A stretch of DNA of 64,000 nucleotides. Origin: Actinomadura atramentaria DSM 43919. GTDB lineage: Bacteria; Actinomycetota; Actinomycetes; Streptosporangiales; Streptosporangiaceae. Below are positions 35,701 to 43,208 of the stretch, in pieces; the stretch's first letter is position 1; every line of letters starts with the position of its first letter. The position numbers and the translations under genes were made by a program. The DNA lies in NCBI RefSeq assembly GCF_000381885.1, contig NZ_KB907222.1:62001-126000 (forward strand). The letters run 5' to 3'. The notes below the pieces were generated by a model. The model saw nothing but the letters and a program-made list of their open reading frames with translations. It ran no database searches and was not told the origin of the DNA.

Positions 35701-37573
35701 CCGCGACCTCGCGGACTACATGGTCCCCGCGACCGTCGTGCCGCTCGACGCCCTCCCGCTCACCCCGAACGGCAAGCTCGACCGCCGCGCGCTGCCCGCC
35801 CCGGACTTCGCGGCCGGGACCTCGGCGCGGACGCCGAGCACCCCGGAGGAGGAAACACTCGCGGGCCTCTTCGCCGAAGTCCTGGGCCTGGAGCGGGTCG
35901 GCGCGGACGACGGGTTCTTCGATCTCGGCGGTGACTCGATCATCGCCATCCAGTTGGTTTCGCGGGCGCGCCAGTCGGGGTTGGTGATCTCGCCGCGCGA
36001 CGTGTTCCAGCACCAGACCGTCGAGGAACTGGCGCGCATCGCCCGGCCGGTCGGCGAGGACGAAGCCGTCGAGGTCGAACCGCCCGGCGCGGCCCTCGGC
36101 CCCGTCCCGCCCACGCCGATCCTGCACTGGTTCACCGAACTGTCCGGCCCGACCGACGACTACAGCCAGCGGATGCTGCTCCAGGTCCCGCCCGGACTCG
36201 GCGAGGACCGGCTCGCCGCCGCGCTCCAGACCGTCCTGGACCACCACGACGCGCTGCGGATGCGCGCGGCGGACGGCCGGTTCGAGATCCCGCCGCCCGG
36301 CTCGGCCGACGCGGCGGCGCTCGTCCGCCGGGTGGACGTCGCGGGCCTGACCGGCGACGCGCTCCGCGCCGTCCTGCACGACGAGTCCCTGGCCGCGCGC
36401 CGCGCGCTCGACCCCGCCGCCGGGCGCAACGCCCGGCTCGTCTGGTTCGACGCGGGACCGGAGGCGTCCGGCCGCCTGCTGCTCACGCTGCACCACCTCG
36501 TCGTGGACGGCGTGTCCTGGCGCGTGCTGCTGCCCGACCTCGTCGCGGCCTGGTCCGGCGCGGCCCTCGAACCCGTCCCGACGTCGTTCCGGCGCTGGGC
36601 GCAGCGGCTCACCGCCGCCGCGACCGACCCGGCCCGCGCCGCCGAGGCCGAGCTGTGGGCGGACGTCCAGGCCACGCCCGACCCGGCGCTGGCCGCCCGG
36701 CCGCTCGACCCGGCCCGCGACACGTTCGGCACCGCGCGGCACCTGACCGTCGAGCTGCCCGCCGACGTCACCGGGCCGCTGCTCACCGACGTGCCCGCCG
36801 CGTTCCACGGGCGCGTCAACGACGTCCTGCTCACCGCGCTCGCGCTGGCCGTCGCGGACTGGCGGCGCGAGCGCGGCCCGAGTCCCACGGGCGACGACAC
36901 GGCCGTCCTGCTCGACCTGGAGGGCCACGGCCGCGAGGAGATCGTCCCCGGCGCGGACCTGTCCCGCACGGTCGGCTGGTTCACCTCGATCTTCCCCGTC
37001 CGCGTGGACGCCGGGACGGTCGACCGCGCCGAGGTCGAGGCGGGCGGCCCCGCCCTCGGCACCGCGCTCAAGCGCGTCAAGGAGCAGCTCCGCGAGATCC
37101 CCGACAACGGGATCGGCCACGGCCTGCTCCGCCGCCTCAACCCCGCGACGGCCGACCGGCTCGCCGCGCCCGCCCCGCAGCTCGCGTTCAACTACCTCGG
37201 CCGCACCGCCGCGAGCGACGGCGGCGCGGACTGGGCCCCGGCGGCCGAGTCCGACGCGCTCGCCGGCGGCCAGGACGACGCGCTCGCGCTCGTCCACGCG
37301 ATCGAGGTCAACGCCCACACCCGCGACCTGCCCGGCGGCCCCGAGCTGTCCGCGACCTGGACGTACGCGGGCGGCCTGTTCGACCCCGCCGAGATCGGGG
37401 CGCTCGCGGACCGCTGGACGGCGGCGCTGCGCGGCCTGGTCGCGCACGTCTCCGGCGGCGCGGACGGCCCGGTGGGCGGGTTCACCCCCTCCGACCTCGC
37501 GCTGGTCGACCTCGACCAGGACGAGATCGACGCGCTGGCCGCCGAACTCGACGACGAATGGGACCTGGACTGA
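29762..37573 (+). CDS. NRPS 2: C-A-T / C-A(Thr)-T-E
   Basis: A 2603-residue synthetase with a TTG start that overlaps the stop of NRPS 1 (TTGA). GGAGGA lies 8 bases upstream, and the first residues (NRGDLEDILPLSPLQQG) begin the C domain directly. Module 4: C ~10-430 (HHILLDG, type that accepts a D-donor), A ~445-945, T with GGDSL ~987. Its pocket reads D-T-M-N-L-G-F-V-D, which matches no code I can recall with confidence. Module 5: C ~1040-1480 (HHIAGDG, L-donor type), A ~1510-2010 with D-F-W-N-V-G-M-V-H (Thr), T ~2057, E ~2110-2560 (HHLVVDG, DLEGHGRE). It should pass a pentapeptide ending in D-Thr to NRPS 3. The acidic C-terminus (DDEWDLD) may be a docking tail. Confidence 0.93.
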   Translation: MNRGDLEDILPLSPLQQGFFFHAVFDAGTDSGDVYTAQLVLDLAGPLDAAALRTAAATLLRRHPNLRAAFWHENLSKPVQVIPRSVELPWEEVVVADRAEADAVVARERVRPFPVTEPPLLRFTLVRLGPDEHRLVFTHHHILLDGWSTPVLATELFALYVQGGHDTGMPRVTPYKNYLAWLAGQDRDAARAAWRAALDGVAEPSLVAPEAAGLPPVPPERAAAALDGRLAKKLTRVARRHGATLSTVLQAAWGVVLGRVLGRDDVVFGATVSGRPPELPGVEEMIGLFINTLPVRVRFRPGESLGDLLERLQDEQTDLLPHHHLGLTDIQRAAGHGGALFDTMTVLENYPFDPDAMDGSLNGVRITAADAYDATHFPLSFVAAPTGDGLQLRLHYRPDVYTADLADALLARVRRVLEAVAADPATPIGALPLAGPDDLAALADWNDTGAVGRPGTLADLFAERAAATPGAVALVAGDAALTYAELDARAGRLAAALAARGAGPEERVAIVLPRVPDLVVAVLAAHRAGAAYVPVDPEYPADRVADMLADARPVATVTAGGLAPDAPGRLSLDDPLPDAAPPENAAGPENTAYVIYTSGSTGRPKGVAVPHSAVLAYYEAHRTAFFDPAVAAAGGRRLRFAHLASFSFDTSWMGLLWMYHGHELHLVDDATRRDVEAFAAYVDAARIDLINTTPSHLRSLRESGLLDPDGRHLPAHLLLGGEAVDPALWDELRALPGVAARNFYGPTESAVDVMNLPFAAADRPAIGAPHPGARAYVLDAALQPVPPGVAGELYLAGPQLARGYHDRPGLTAERFTADPFGAPGARMYRTGDLVRQVAGPDGARIVEYLGRADDQVKIRGFRIELGEVESALTALPGVAQAAAVVRDGRLAAYAVPESGTALDTAALRRALAERLPDHMVPATVTALDALPLTVSGKTDRRALPEPDAAATVGRGPRSPQEEILCGLFADVLGVARVGAGDGFFALGGDSLTATRLVSRVRTAFGVELPVRALFEAPTVAGLAARLDEAAGTARPPLVPAVRPDPVPLSYAQQRLWFLNRFEGPSATFNMPVALRLRGALDAAALDAALGDVVARHEPLRTVFPESGGTPRQLVLPAETARPPLTVVATAEAALPAALAAAVGEGFDLSVEPPLRARLFRLAPDEHVVLLVLHHIAGDGWSMAPLARDVIVAYAERAEGRAPAWSPLPVQYADYTLWQRDLLGAEDDPGSVAATQLAFWTDALAGLPEELPLPADRPRPARASYRGATVPFRLDADLHAGLLALARESGASLFMVAQAAFAALLTRLGAGTDVPVGSPIAGRTDEALDDLVGMFVNMLVLRTDTSGDPSFRELVARVKEADLAAYAHQDIPFERLVEVLNPARSLARHPLFQVALSFQNNPEAVLEMDGLTGGPETMPLGTAKYDLSLYLEERHDDGVPAGIEANLEYALDLFDADTAQRLADRFVRLVGELLAEPDAPVGTAEILDRAERRTLLRRWPAGPGLPAGFAPALGEDTIPAAFAARAAARPDAPAVTFEDATLTYAQVEERSNRLAHLLADKGVGRGSFVALALPRSADLVVAILGVLKSGAAYVPVDPDYPADRIAYMLADSAPVLALTTADAADALPGDVPRLLLDERPEAGHPATPLPGPVPGDPAYVIYTSGSTGRPKGVVVPHANVIRLLRSTEPWFGFGADDVWTLFHSYAFDFSVWELWGPLLYGGRLVVVPYLVSRSPEDFLKLLAAERVTVLNQTPSAFYQLMAADRDNPGLDLALRYVVFGGEALEPGRLEDWYSRHADDAPRLVNMYGITETTVHVTYLALDREHAASASGSVIGAGIPDLRVYVLDERLQPVPAGVVGEMYVAGAGLALGYLNRPDLTAQRFVADPHGKPGTRMYRTGDLARWNTSGQLEYLGRSDQQVQLRGFRIEPGEIEAVLARHDAVSDVAVVVREDRPGDKRLVAYAVPAEGAALDARELRRFAARDLADYMVPATVVPLDALPLTPNGKLDRRALPAPDFAAGTSARTPSTPEEETLAGLFAEVLGLERVGADDGFFDLGGDSIIAIQLVSRARQSGLVISPRDVFQHQTVEELARIARPVGEDEAVEVEPPGAALGPVPPTPILHWFTELSGPTDDYSQRMLLQVPPGLGEDRLAAALQTVLDHHDALRMRAADGRFEIPPPGSADAAALVRRVDVAGLTGDALRAVLHDESLAARRALDPAAGRNARLVWFDAGPEASGRLLLTLHHLVVDGVSWRVLLPDLVAAWSGAALEPVPTSFRRWAQRLTAAATDPARAAEAELWADVQATPDPALAARPLDPARDTFGTARHLTVELPADVTGPLLTDVPAAFHGRVNDVLLTALALAVADWRRERGPSPTGDDTAVLLDLEGHGREEIVPGADLSRTVGWFTSIFPVRVDAGTVDRAEVEAGGPALGTALKRVKEQLREIPDNGIGHGLLRRLNPATADRLAAPAPQLAFNYLGRTAASDGGADWAPAAESDALAGGQDDALALVHAIEVNAHTRDLPGGPELSATWTYAGGLFDPAEIGALADRWTAALRGLVAHVSGGADGPVGGFTPSDLALVDLDQDEIDALAAELDDEWDLD

Positions 37574-40500
37574 TGGCCGAACCGAAGAAGCAGTCGCAGC
37601 TCCAGGACGTCTGGCCGCTGTCGCCGCTCCAGCAGGGCCTGTTCTTCCACGCCCGCTACGACGACGGCGACGTCTACACCGCGCAGCTCGTGCTCGAACT
37701 GCGCGGCGGCCTGGACGCCGACCGGCTCCGCGCCGCCGCCGAGACGGTCCTGGCCCGGCACGCGAACCTGCGCGCCGGATTCCGCCAGCGCAAGGACGGC
37801 ACGCCCGTCCAGGTGATCCACCGCCGCGTCCGCGTCCCGTGGGAGGAGATCGACGTCTCCGACCGCCCCGACCCGGAGGAGGCCGCCGCCGAGATCGCGG
37901 ACCGCGAGCGGGCGCGCGGCTTCGACATGGCCAGGCCGCCGCTGCTGCGGTACACGCTGGTGCGCCTCGCCCCCGACCGGCACCGGATGGTCTTCACGAA
38001 CCACCACATCCTGCTGGACGGCTGGTCCACGCCGGTCCTCCAGACCGAGCTGTTCGCGCTGTACCTGACCGGCGGCGACGACACCGGCATGCCGCGCGTC
38101 GCGCCCTACAAGGACTACCTCGCCTGGCTCGCCCGGCAGGACCGCGCCGCCGCCGAGGACGCCTGGCGGGCCGCGCTCGCCGGGGTGGACGAGCCCACCC
38201 TCGTCGCGCCCGGCGCGCCCGAGCCGGAGCCCGGCACCGAGCCCGGCCGCGTCCGCCGCCTGCTCGACCCGGAGCTGACGGCCGCGCTCACCGCCCGCGC
38301 CCGCGCGCACGGCGTCACGCTCAGCACCGTCCTGCAGCTCGCGTGGGGGACCGTGCTCGGGCACCTCACCGGCCGCGCCGACGTCGTGTTCGGCGCGGCC
38401 GTGTCCGGGCGGCCCGCCGAGCTGCCCGGCGTCGAGCAGATGATCGGGCTGTTCATCAACACGCTGCCGATCCGCGTCCGCCTCGACCCGGCCGCGACCG
38501 TCGCGCAGGCCCTCGCCCGCCTCCAGCGCGAGCAGGCCGACCTGCTGCCGCACCACCACCTCGGCCTGGCCGACGTCCAGCGGCTCGCCGCGACCGGGAC
38601 GCTGTTCGACACCATGACCGTCCTGGAGAACTACCCGTTCGACCCGGCGCTGGAGGACGGCGGCGCGGGCACCGACCTCGGCGGCCTCACCCTGCACGGC
38701 GTCGGCGGCTACGACGCCTCGCACTACCCGCTGGCGCTCGCCGCCGTCCCCGGCGAGCGGCTGTCGCTGCGGATCGACCACCGGACGGACCTGTTCGACG
38801 CCGCCGCCGCCGAGACCGTGATGCGGCGGCTGCTGCGCGTCCTGGACGCCGTCGCGCACCGGCCCGACGAACCGCTCGGCCGCGTCGACACCCTCGACCC
38901 CGAGGAACGCGACCTGCTGCTGAGCACCTGGCAGGGCGGACCGCAGGACACCGCGGAGCCGCGCACCATCACCGGCCGGTTCCGCGCGCTCGTCGCGGAC
39001 CGCCCGGACGCGCCCGCCGTCGAGGTCGCGGGCGGCGAGACCCTGACGTTCGCCGAGCTGGACGAGCGCGCCAACCGCCTCGCGCACCGCCTCATCGGCC
39101 TCGGCGTCCGCCGCGACTCCCGCGTCGCGATGCTGGTCGAGCGGTCGGCGGACGTCATCGTCGCGACGCTCGCCATCCTCAAGGCGGGCGGCGCGTACGC
39201 CCCGATCCACGAGAGCTTCCCCGCCGACCGCGTGCAGTGGGCCGTGGACGAGGTGGACGCGCCCGTCCTGCTCGTGGACTCCGCCACCCGCGAGCGCGTC
39301 GCCGGGATCTCCACCGCCGCGACGGTCCTGGTCGTCGACGACGATCCGGAGACGGCCGCGCAGCCCGGCACCGACCCCGGCGTCCCCGACCACCCCGAAC
39401 AACTCGCGTACGTGATGTTCACCTCGGGTTCCACCGGGCTCCCGAAGGGCTCGATGCTCACCCACCGCGACGTCGTGGACCTCGCGACGGACGGCTGGAT
39501 GCGCACGGGCGCGCACGACCGCGTCCTCGTCCACTCCCCGCACGCGTTCGACGCGTCCACCTACGAGCTGTGGGCCCCGATCCTCGCGGGCGGCACCAGC
39601 GTCGTCGCGCCGCCCGGCCGCGTGGACGCCGCGACGCTCCGGCGGCTCGTCGCCGACCACGACGTGACGGGCCTGTTCATCACCACGACCCTGTTCAACC
39701 TCGTCGCCGAAGAGGCCCCCGAGACGTTCGCCGGGCTCCGCGAAGTCCTCACCGGCGGCGAGGCCGGATCGGTCGCCGCGATGCGCAAGGTGCTCGCCGC
39801 CTGCCCGGACACCGCCGTCGGCAACGTCTACGGGCCGACCGAGGCGACCACCTACAGCACGATCGTCGCGATGCGCGACGCCCTCGCCGACCCCGCCGAG
39901 CAGGCGCCCGTCCTCGGGTTCCCGATCGACGCCGTCCGCGTGTACGTGCTGGACGCGGCGCTGCGGCCCGTCCCGCCCGGCGTCACCGGCGAGGCGTACG
40001 TCGCCGGGGCCGGACTCGGCCGCGGCTACCTGCACCGGCCCGGCCTCACCGCGCAGCGGTTCGTCGCGGACCCGTTCGGCGCGCCCGGCGACCGCATGTA
40101 CCGCACCGGCGACCTGCTGCGCCGCCGCCCGGACGGGACGCTGGAGTACGTCGAGCGCGTCGACTTCCAGGTCAAGATCCGCGGGTTCCGCATCGAGCTG
40201 GGCGAGGTCGAGAGCGCCCTCGCCGCGCACCCCGGCCTCGCGCACGCCGCCGCCGTCGTCCGGAGCGACGGCGGGGTGAAGCGGCTCGTCGCCTACGTCG
40301 TCCCCGCCGGGCCGGACGCGCCGACCGCCGCCGAACTCCGCGCCCACGCCGCCGCGCGGCTCCCCGAGTACATGGTCCCCGCCGCGTTCGTCGCGCTCCC
40401 CACCCTGCCCACCGGCCCCAACGGCAAGCTCGACCGGCGCGCCCTGCCCGCCCCCGACCTCGCCGGGGCCGCCGCCGGGCGCCCGCCGCGCACCGAGCGC

Positions 40501-41514
40501 GAGGAGGCGCTGTGCCGGGCCGTCGCGGACGCGCTCGGGCTGGAAAGCGTCGGCGCGGACGTCAGCTTCTTCGAACTCGGCGGCGACAGCGTCACCGCGC
40601 TCAGGCTCGTCACCCGCGCCGCGCAGGCCGGGATCGAGCTGACGCCCCGCGACGTGTTCACCCACCAGACCGTCGAGGCCCTCGCCCGCCTGGACGAGCT
40701 GGACGACGCCGCGCGCGGCCTCGGCTTCGAGGTCATGCTGCCGATCCGCACCGAGGGCTCCCGGCCGCCGCTGTTCTTCGTCCACCCGGCGGGCGGCCTG
40801 GCCTGGGGCTACTTCCAGTTCCAGCGGTACCTCGGCCCCGACCAGCCCGTCTACGGCCTCCAGGCCCGCGCGTTCACCGAGGACGCGCTGCCCGGCTCCG
40901 TCCAGGAGATGGCCGCCGACTACGTCGGGCAGATCCGCGCCGTCCAGCCGCACGGCCCGTACCACCTGGCGGGCTGGTCCCTCGGCGGCCTCATCGCCTA
41001 CGAGATCGGCTGCCGCCTCCAGGCCGCGGGGGAGGAGGTCGCGCTGCTCACCATGATCGACTCCTACAACGGGCTCGACCTGAACTCCGAGCGCCGCGAG
41101 GTGCTGCCCGAACTGCTCGGCGGCATCGGCATCGACGCGTCGATGGCCGACGAGAACGGCGAACCGGACGTCCCGCGCATCATGGCCGCGCTCGCCGAAC
41201 GCGGCGACGCCCTCGCCACCCTCGACGAGCGGAGCCTGCGCAACGTCTACGCCAACTACGCCAACGGGATCCGGCAGGCCGAGGAGTACATCCCCGGCCG
41301 GTTCGGCGGCGACGTGCTGTTCTTCACCGCGATGCGCGGCCGCAAGGACGGCGACCCCGGCGCCGCCGAGAACTGGGGCCCGCTCGTGGACGGCGTCGTC
41401 GAGGACCACCCGGTCGACGCCGAGCACCACGCGCTCATGGAGCCCGGACCCGTCCGCGCGATGGGCTCCGTCCTGGCCGCCCGGCTCGACAAGCTGGCCT
41501 CGGCGCGCCGCTGA
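37573..41514 (+). CDS. NRPS 3: C-A-T-TE termination module
   Basis: A 1313-residue synthetase. Its ATG shares one base with the stop of NRPS 2. C ~10-430 (NHHILLDGWST, the type that follows an E domain), A ~445-960, T with GGDSV ~1004, and TE ~1060-1313. The A pocket reads D-A-Y-F-L-G-V-T-Y, close to module 1's D-A-L-F-Q-G-V-T-Y, so modules 1 and 6 may take related residues; I do not assign either. The thioesterase has GWSLGG with S1136, an Asp in MIDSYNG and a C-terminal EHHALM histidine. It releases the peptide by hydrolysis or cyclisation. Six carrier domains precede release, predicting a hexapeptide. Confidence 0.93.
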   Translation: MAEPKKQSQLQDVWPLSPLQQGLFFHARYDDGDVYTAQLVLELRGGLDADRLRAAAETVLARHANLRAGFRQRKDGTPVQVIHRRVRVPWEEIDVSDRPDPEEAAAEIADRERARGFDMARPPLLRYTLVRLAPDRHRMVFTNHHILLDGWSTPVLQTELFALYLTGGDDTGMPRVAPYKDYLAWLARQDRAAAEDAWRAALAGVDEPTLVAPGAPEPEPGTEPGRVRRLLDPELTAALTARARAHGVTLSTVLQLAWGTVLGHLTGRADVVFGAAVSGRPAELPGVEQMIGLFINTLPIRVRLDPAATVAQALARLQREQADLLPHHHLGLADVQRLAATGTLFDTMTVLENYPFDPALEDGGAGTDLGGLTLHGVGGYDASHYPLALAAVPGERLSLRIDHRTDLFDAAAAETVMRRLLRVLDAVAHRPDEPLGRVDTLDPEERDLLLSTWQGGPQDTAEPRTITGRFRALVADRPDAPAVEVAGGETLTFAELDERANRLAHRLIGLGVRRDSRVAMLVERSADVIVATLAILKAGGAYAPIHESFPADRVQWAVDEVDAPVLLVDSATRERVAGISTAATVLVVDDDPETAAQPGTDPGVPDHPEQLAYVMFTSGSTGLPKGSMLTHRDVVDLATDGWMRTGAHDRVLVHSPHAFDASTYELWAPILAGGTSVVAPPGRVDAATLRRLVADHDVTGLFITTTLFNLVAEEAPETFAGLREVLTGGEAGSVAAMRKVLAACPDTAVGNVYGPTEATTYSTIVAMRDALADPAEQAPVLGFPIDAVRVYVLDAALRPVPPGVTGEAYVAGAGLGRGYLHRPGLTAQRFVADPFGAPGDRMYRTGDLLRRRPDGTLEYVERVDFQVKIRGFRIELGEVESALAAHPGLAHAAAVVRSDGGVKRLVAYVVPAGPDAPTAAELRAHAAARLPEYMVPAAFVALPTLPTGPNGKLDRRALPAPDLAGAAAGRPPRTEREEALCRAVADALGLESVGADVSFFELGGDSVTALRLVTRAAQAGIELTPRDVFTHQTVEALARLDELDDAARGLGFEVMLPIRTEGSRPPLFFVHPAGGLAWGYFQFQRYLGPDQPVYGLQARAFTEDALPGSVQEMAADYVGQIRAVQPHGPYHLAGWSLGGLIAYEIGCRLQAAGEEVALLTMIDSYNGLDLNSERREVLPELLGGIGIDASMADENGEPDVPRIMAALAERGDALATLDERSLRNVYANYANGIRQAEEYIPGRFGGDVLFFTAMRGRKDGDPGAAENWGPLVDGVVEDHPVDAEHHALMEPGPVRAMGSVLAARLDKLASARR

Positions 41515-41573
41515 CCGGCGGCTACGCTGGGCAGCGTCCGCGCCTTCGACCCCCGACCGAGAGGACACCCCCG

Positions 41574-41783
41574 ATGACCAACCCCTTCGAGGACGCCGAC
41601 GGCGCCTACCTGGTGCTCGTCAACGACGAGGGCCAGCACTCGCTGTGGCCCGCGTTCGCCGAGGTCCCCGCCGGGTGGACGGTCGCCAAGACCGAGGACA
41701 CCCGCGAGGCGTGCCTGGCGTACGTCGAGGAGAACTGGACGGACATGCGCCCCAAGAGCCTCATCGAGGCCATGGGTGCCTGA
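41574..41783 (+). CDS. MbtH-like NRPS accessory protein
   Basis: A 69-residue MbtH-family protein: NPFEDADGAYLVLVNDEGQHSLWPAFAEVPAGW, with the conserved tryptophans, and the ending ENWTDMRPKSLIEAM. MbtH proteins bind the core of adenylation domains and are needed for their folding or activity. It lies 59 bases after NRPS 3 with GAGAGGA as ribosome-binding site, and overlaps the next gene. It may be important for the free-standing adenylation core as well as for the four complete A domains. Confidence 0.97.
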   Translation: MTNPFEDADGAYLVLVNDEGQHSLWPAFAEVPAGWTVAKTEDTREACLAYVEENWTDMRPKSLIEAMGA

Positions 41784-42480
41784 CGGCCCCGGCGGCGGCG
41801 CGCCCGGTTCGGGGACCGGGCGCGCCGCCGCGCCGCCGGTCACCGTCCCCGCCGTCACCGAGTGGGTGATGGAGATGCGCGACCCCGGCGCGCTGCGGTC
41901 CGCGCCGCCGCCGGAGACGCCGATGACGTTCTCCCGCGCGCTGCGGCCGTCGCCGGACGTCAGCCGCGCCCTGTACGCGGCGGTCGGCGCGCGCGTCTGC
42001 TGGACCGACCGGTTCGGCTGGACGCACGACGACTGGCTGGCCTGGGTGGAGCGGCCCGAGCTGGGCGTGTGGCTCGCGCTGGCGGACGGCACGCTCGCCG
42101 GGTTCTTCGAGATCGAGGCGCAGCCGGGCGGGGACACCGAGATCCACCTCGTCGGGCTGACCCCGGCGTTCGTCGGGTCGGGCAACGGCGGGCATCTCGT
42201 CGCCGAGTGCGTCCGCCGCGCCTGGGAGCGCGGCCGGACGTGGGCCGAGCACACCGGGGCAGCCACCCGCGTCTGGCTGCGCACGAGCACGCTCGACCAC
42301 CCGAACGCGCTCGCGAACTACCGGCGGCGCGGCTTCGACGTCGCGGGCGAGACGACGTTCGCCAAGACCGTCCCCGACCCCCGCTATGCGCCGTGGCCCC
42401 TGCCCGAGGACCCGCGCGTCGAGCGGCGCGCCCGTGCGGTCCTCGTGGACGGCACGCGAGAGCAGGAGTTGATCCGATGA
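41776..42480 (+). CDS. GNAT-family acetyltransferase in the NRPS operon
   Basis: A 234-residue GNAT-like protein. The acetyl-CoA-binding region is around GLTPAFVGSGNGGHLVAECVRRAWE, and the C-terminal ALANYRRRGFDVAGE is the usual last strand-helix. The GTG at 41776 overlaps mbtH, but the first ~30 residues are Pro/Gly-rich and poorly folded in appearance, so a later start (for example ATG 41869) is possible. Its stop overlaps the thioesterase start (ATGA). Position between mbtH and the type II thioesterase suggests a role in the peptide pathway, such as acylating an amine of the product (a Dap side chain or N-terminus) or self-protection. This is inference. Confidence 0.75.
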   Translation: MPDGPGGGAPGSGTGRAAAPPVTVPAVTEWVMEMRDPGALRSAPPPETPMTFSRALRPSPDVSRALYAAVGARVCWTDRFGWTHDDWLAWVERPELGVWLALADGTLAGFFEIEAQPGGDTEIHLVGLTPAFVGSGNGGHLVAECVRRAWERGRTWAEHTGAATRVWLRTSTLDHPNALANYRRRGFDVAGETTFAKTVPDPRYAPWPLPEDPRVERRARAVLVDGTREQELIR

Positions 42481-43208
42481 CCTGGTTCCGCTGCCCCGAG
42501 CCCCGGCCGTTCGCGGCGCTGCGGCTGTTCTGCCTGCCGCACGCGGGCGGCTCCGCCGTCGCCTACCGGCCGTGGACGAAGGAGATCAGCCCGGCCGTGG
42601 AGGTCCACGCCGTCCAGTACCCCGGCCGCGCCGACCGGATGGGCGAGCCGCCGGTCACCGACGCCGAGCGGCTCGCCCGGCTCATCGCGGGCGCGACGGC
42701 GCCGCTCACCGACCGGCCCGCCGCGCTGTTCGGGCACAGCATGGGGGCCGTCCTGGCGTACGAGGTGGCGCGGCTGCTCCAGGAGCGCGGCGCCCCGCCC
42801 GTCCACCTGTTCGTGTCGGGGGCGCGGCCGCCGCACGACCGGGGGGACGAGCGCGTCTCCGACCGCGACGACGACGGCCTGGTCGCCGCGATGGCGGAGC
42901 TCGGCGGCACCGACGCCGACGTCCTCGCCAACGCCGAGCTGCGGGAACTCGTGCTGCCGTACGTCCGCAACGACTTCCGGCTCATCGAGGACTACGCGCA
43001 CCGCGCCGGGACGCGGCTGACCGTGCCCGTCACCGCGATCATCGGGGACGCCGACCCGCACGTGGACGAGGCGACCGCCGCCCGCTGGTCCGAGATGACG
43101 GACGGCCCGTTCCGCCTGCGCGTCCTGCCCGGCGACCACTTCTACCTGGTGCCCCGCCGGGCGGACGTCATCGCGGAGATCCACGCGGCCCTGGGCGTCC
43201 CCGCGTGA
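42477..43208 (+). CDS. type II thioesterase
   Basis: A 243-residue alpha/beta hydrolase of the proofreading thioesterase family. It has FCLPHAGGSA near residue 20, the nucleophile elbow GHSMGA (S88), and a C-terminal GDHFYL histidine. Type II thioesterases free stalled carrier proteins by removing wrongly loaded acyl or aminoacyl groups from the phosphopantetheine arms. It overlaps both neighbours by 4 bases, so it is translationally coupled in the NRPS operon. A split adenylation step may misload often, which would give this enzyme extra importance (speculation). Confidence 0.93.
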   Translation: MTWFRCPEPRPFAALRLFCLPHAGGSAVAYRPWTKEISPAVEVHAVQYPGRADRMGEPPVTDAERLARLIAGATAPLTDRPAALFGHSMGAVLAYEVARLLQERGAPPVHLFVSGARPPHDRGDERVSDRDDDGLVAAMAELGGTDADVLANAELRELVLPYVRNDFRLIEDYAHRAGTRLTVPVTAIIGDADPHVDEATAARWSEMTDGPFRLRVLPGDHFYLVPRRADVIAEIHAALGVPA

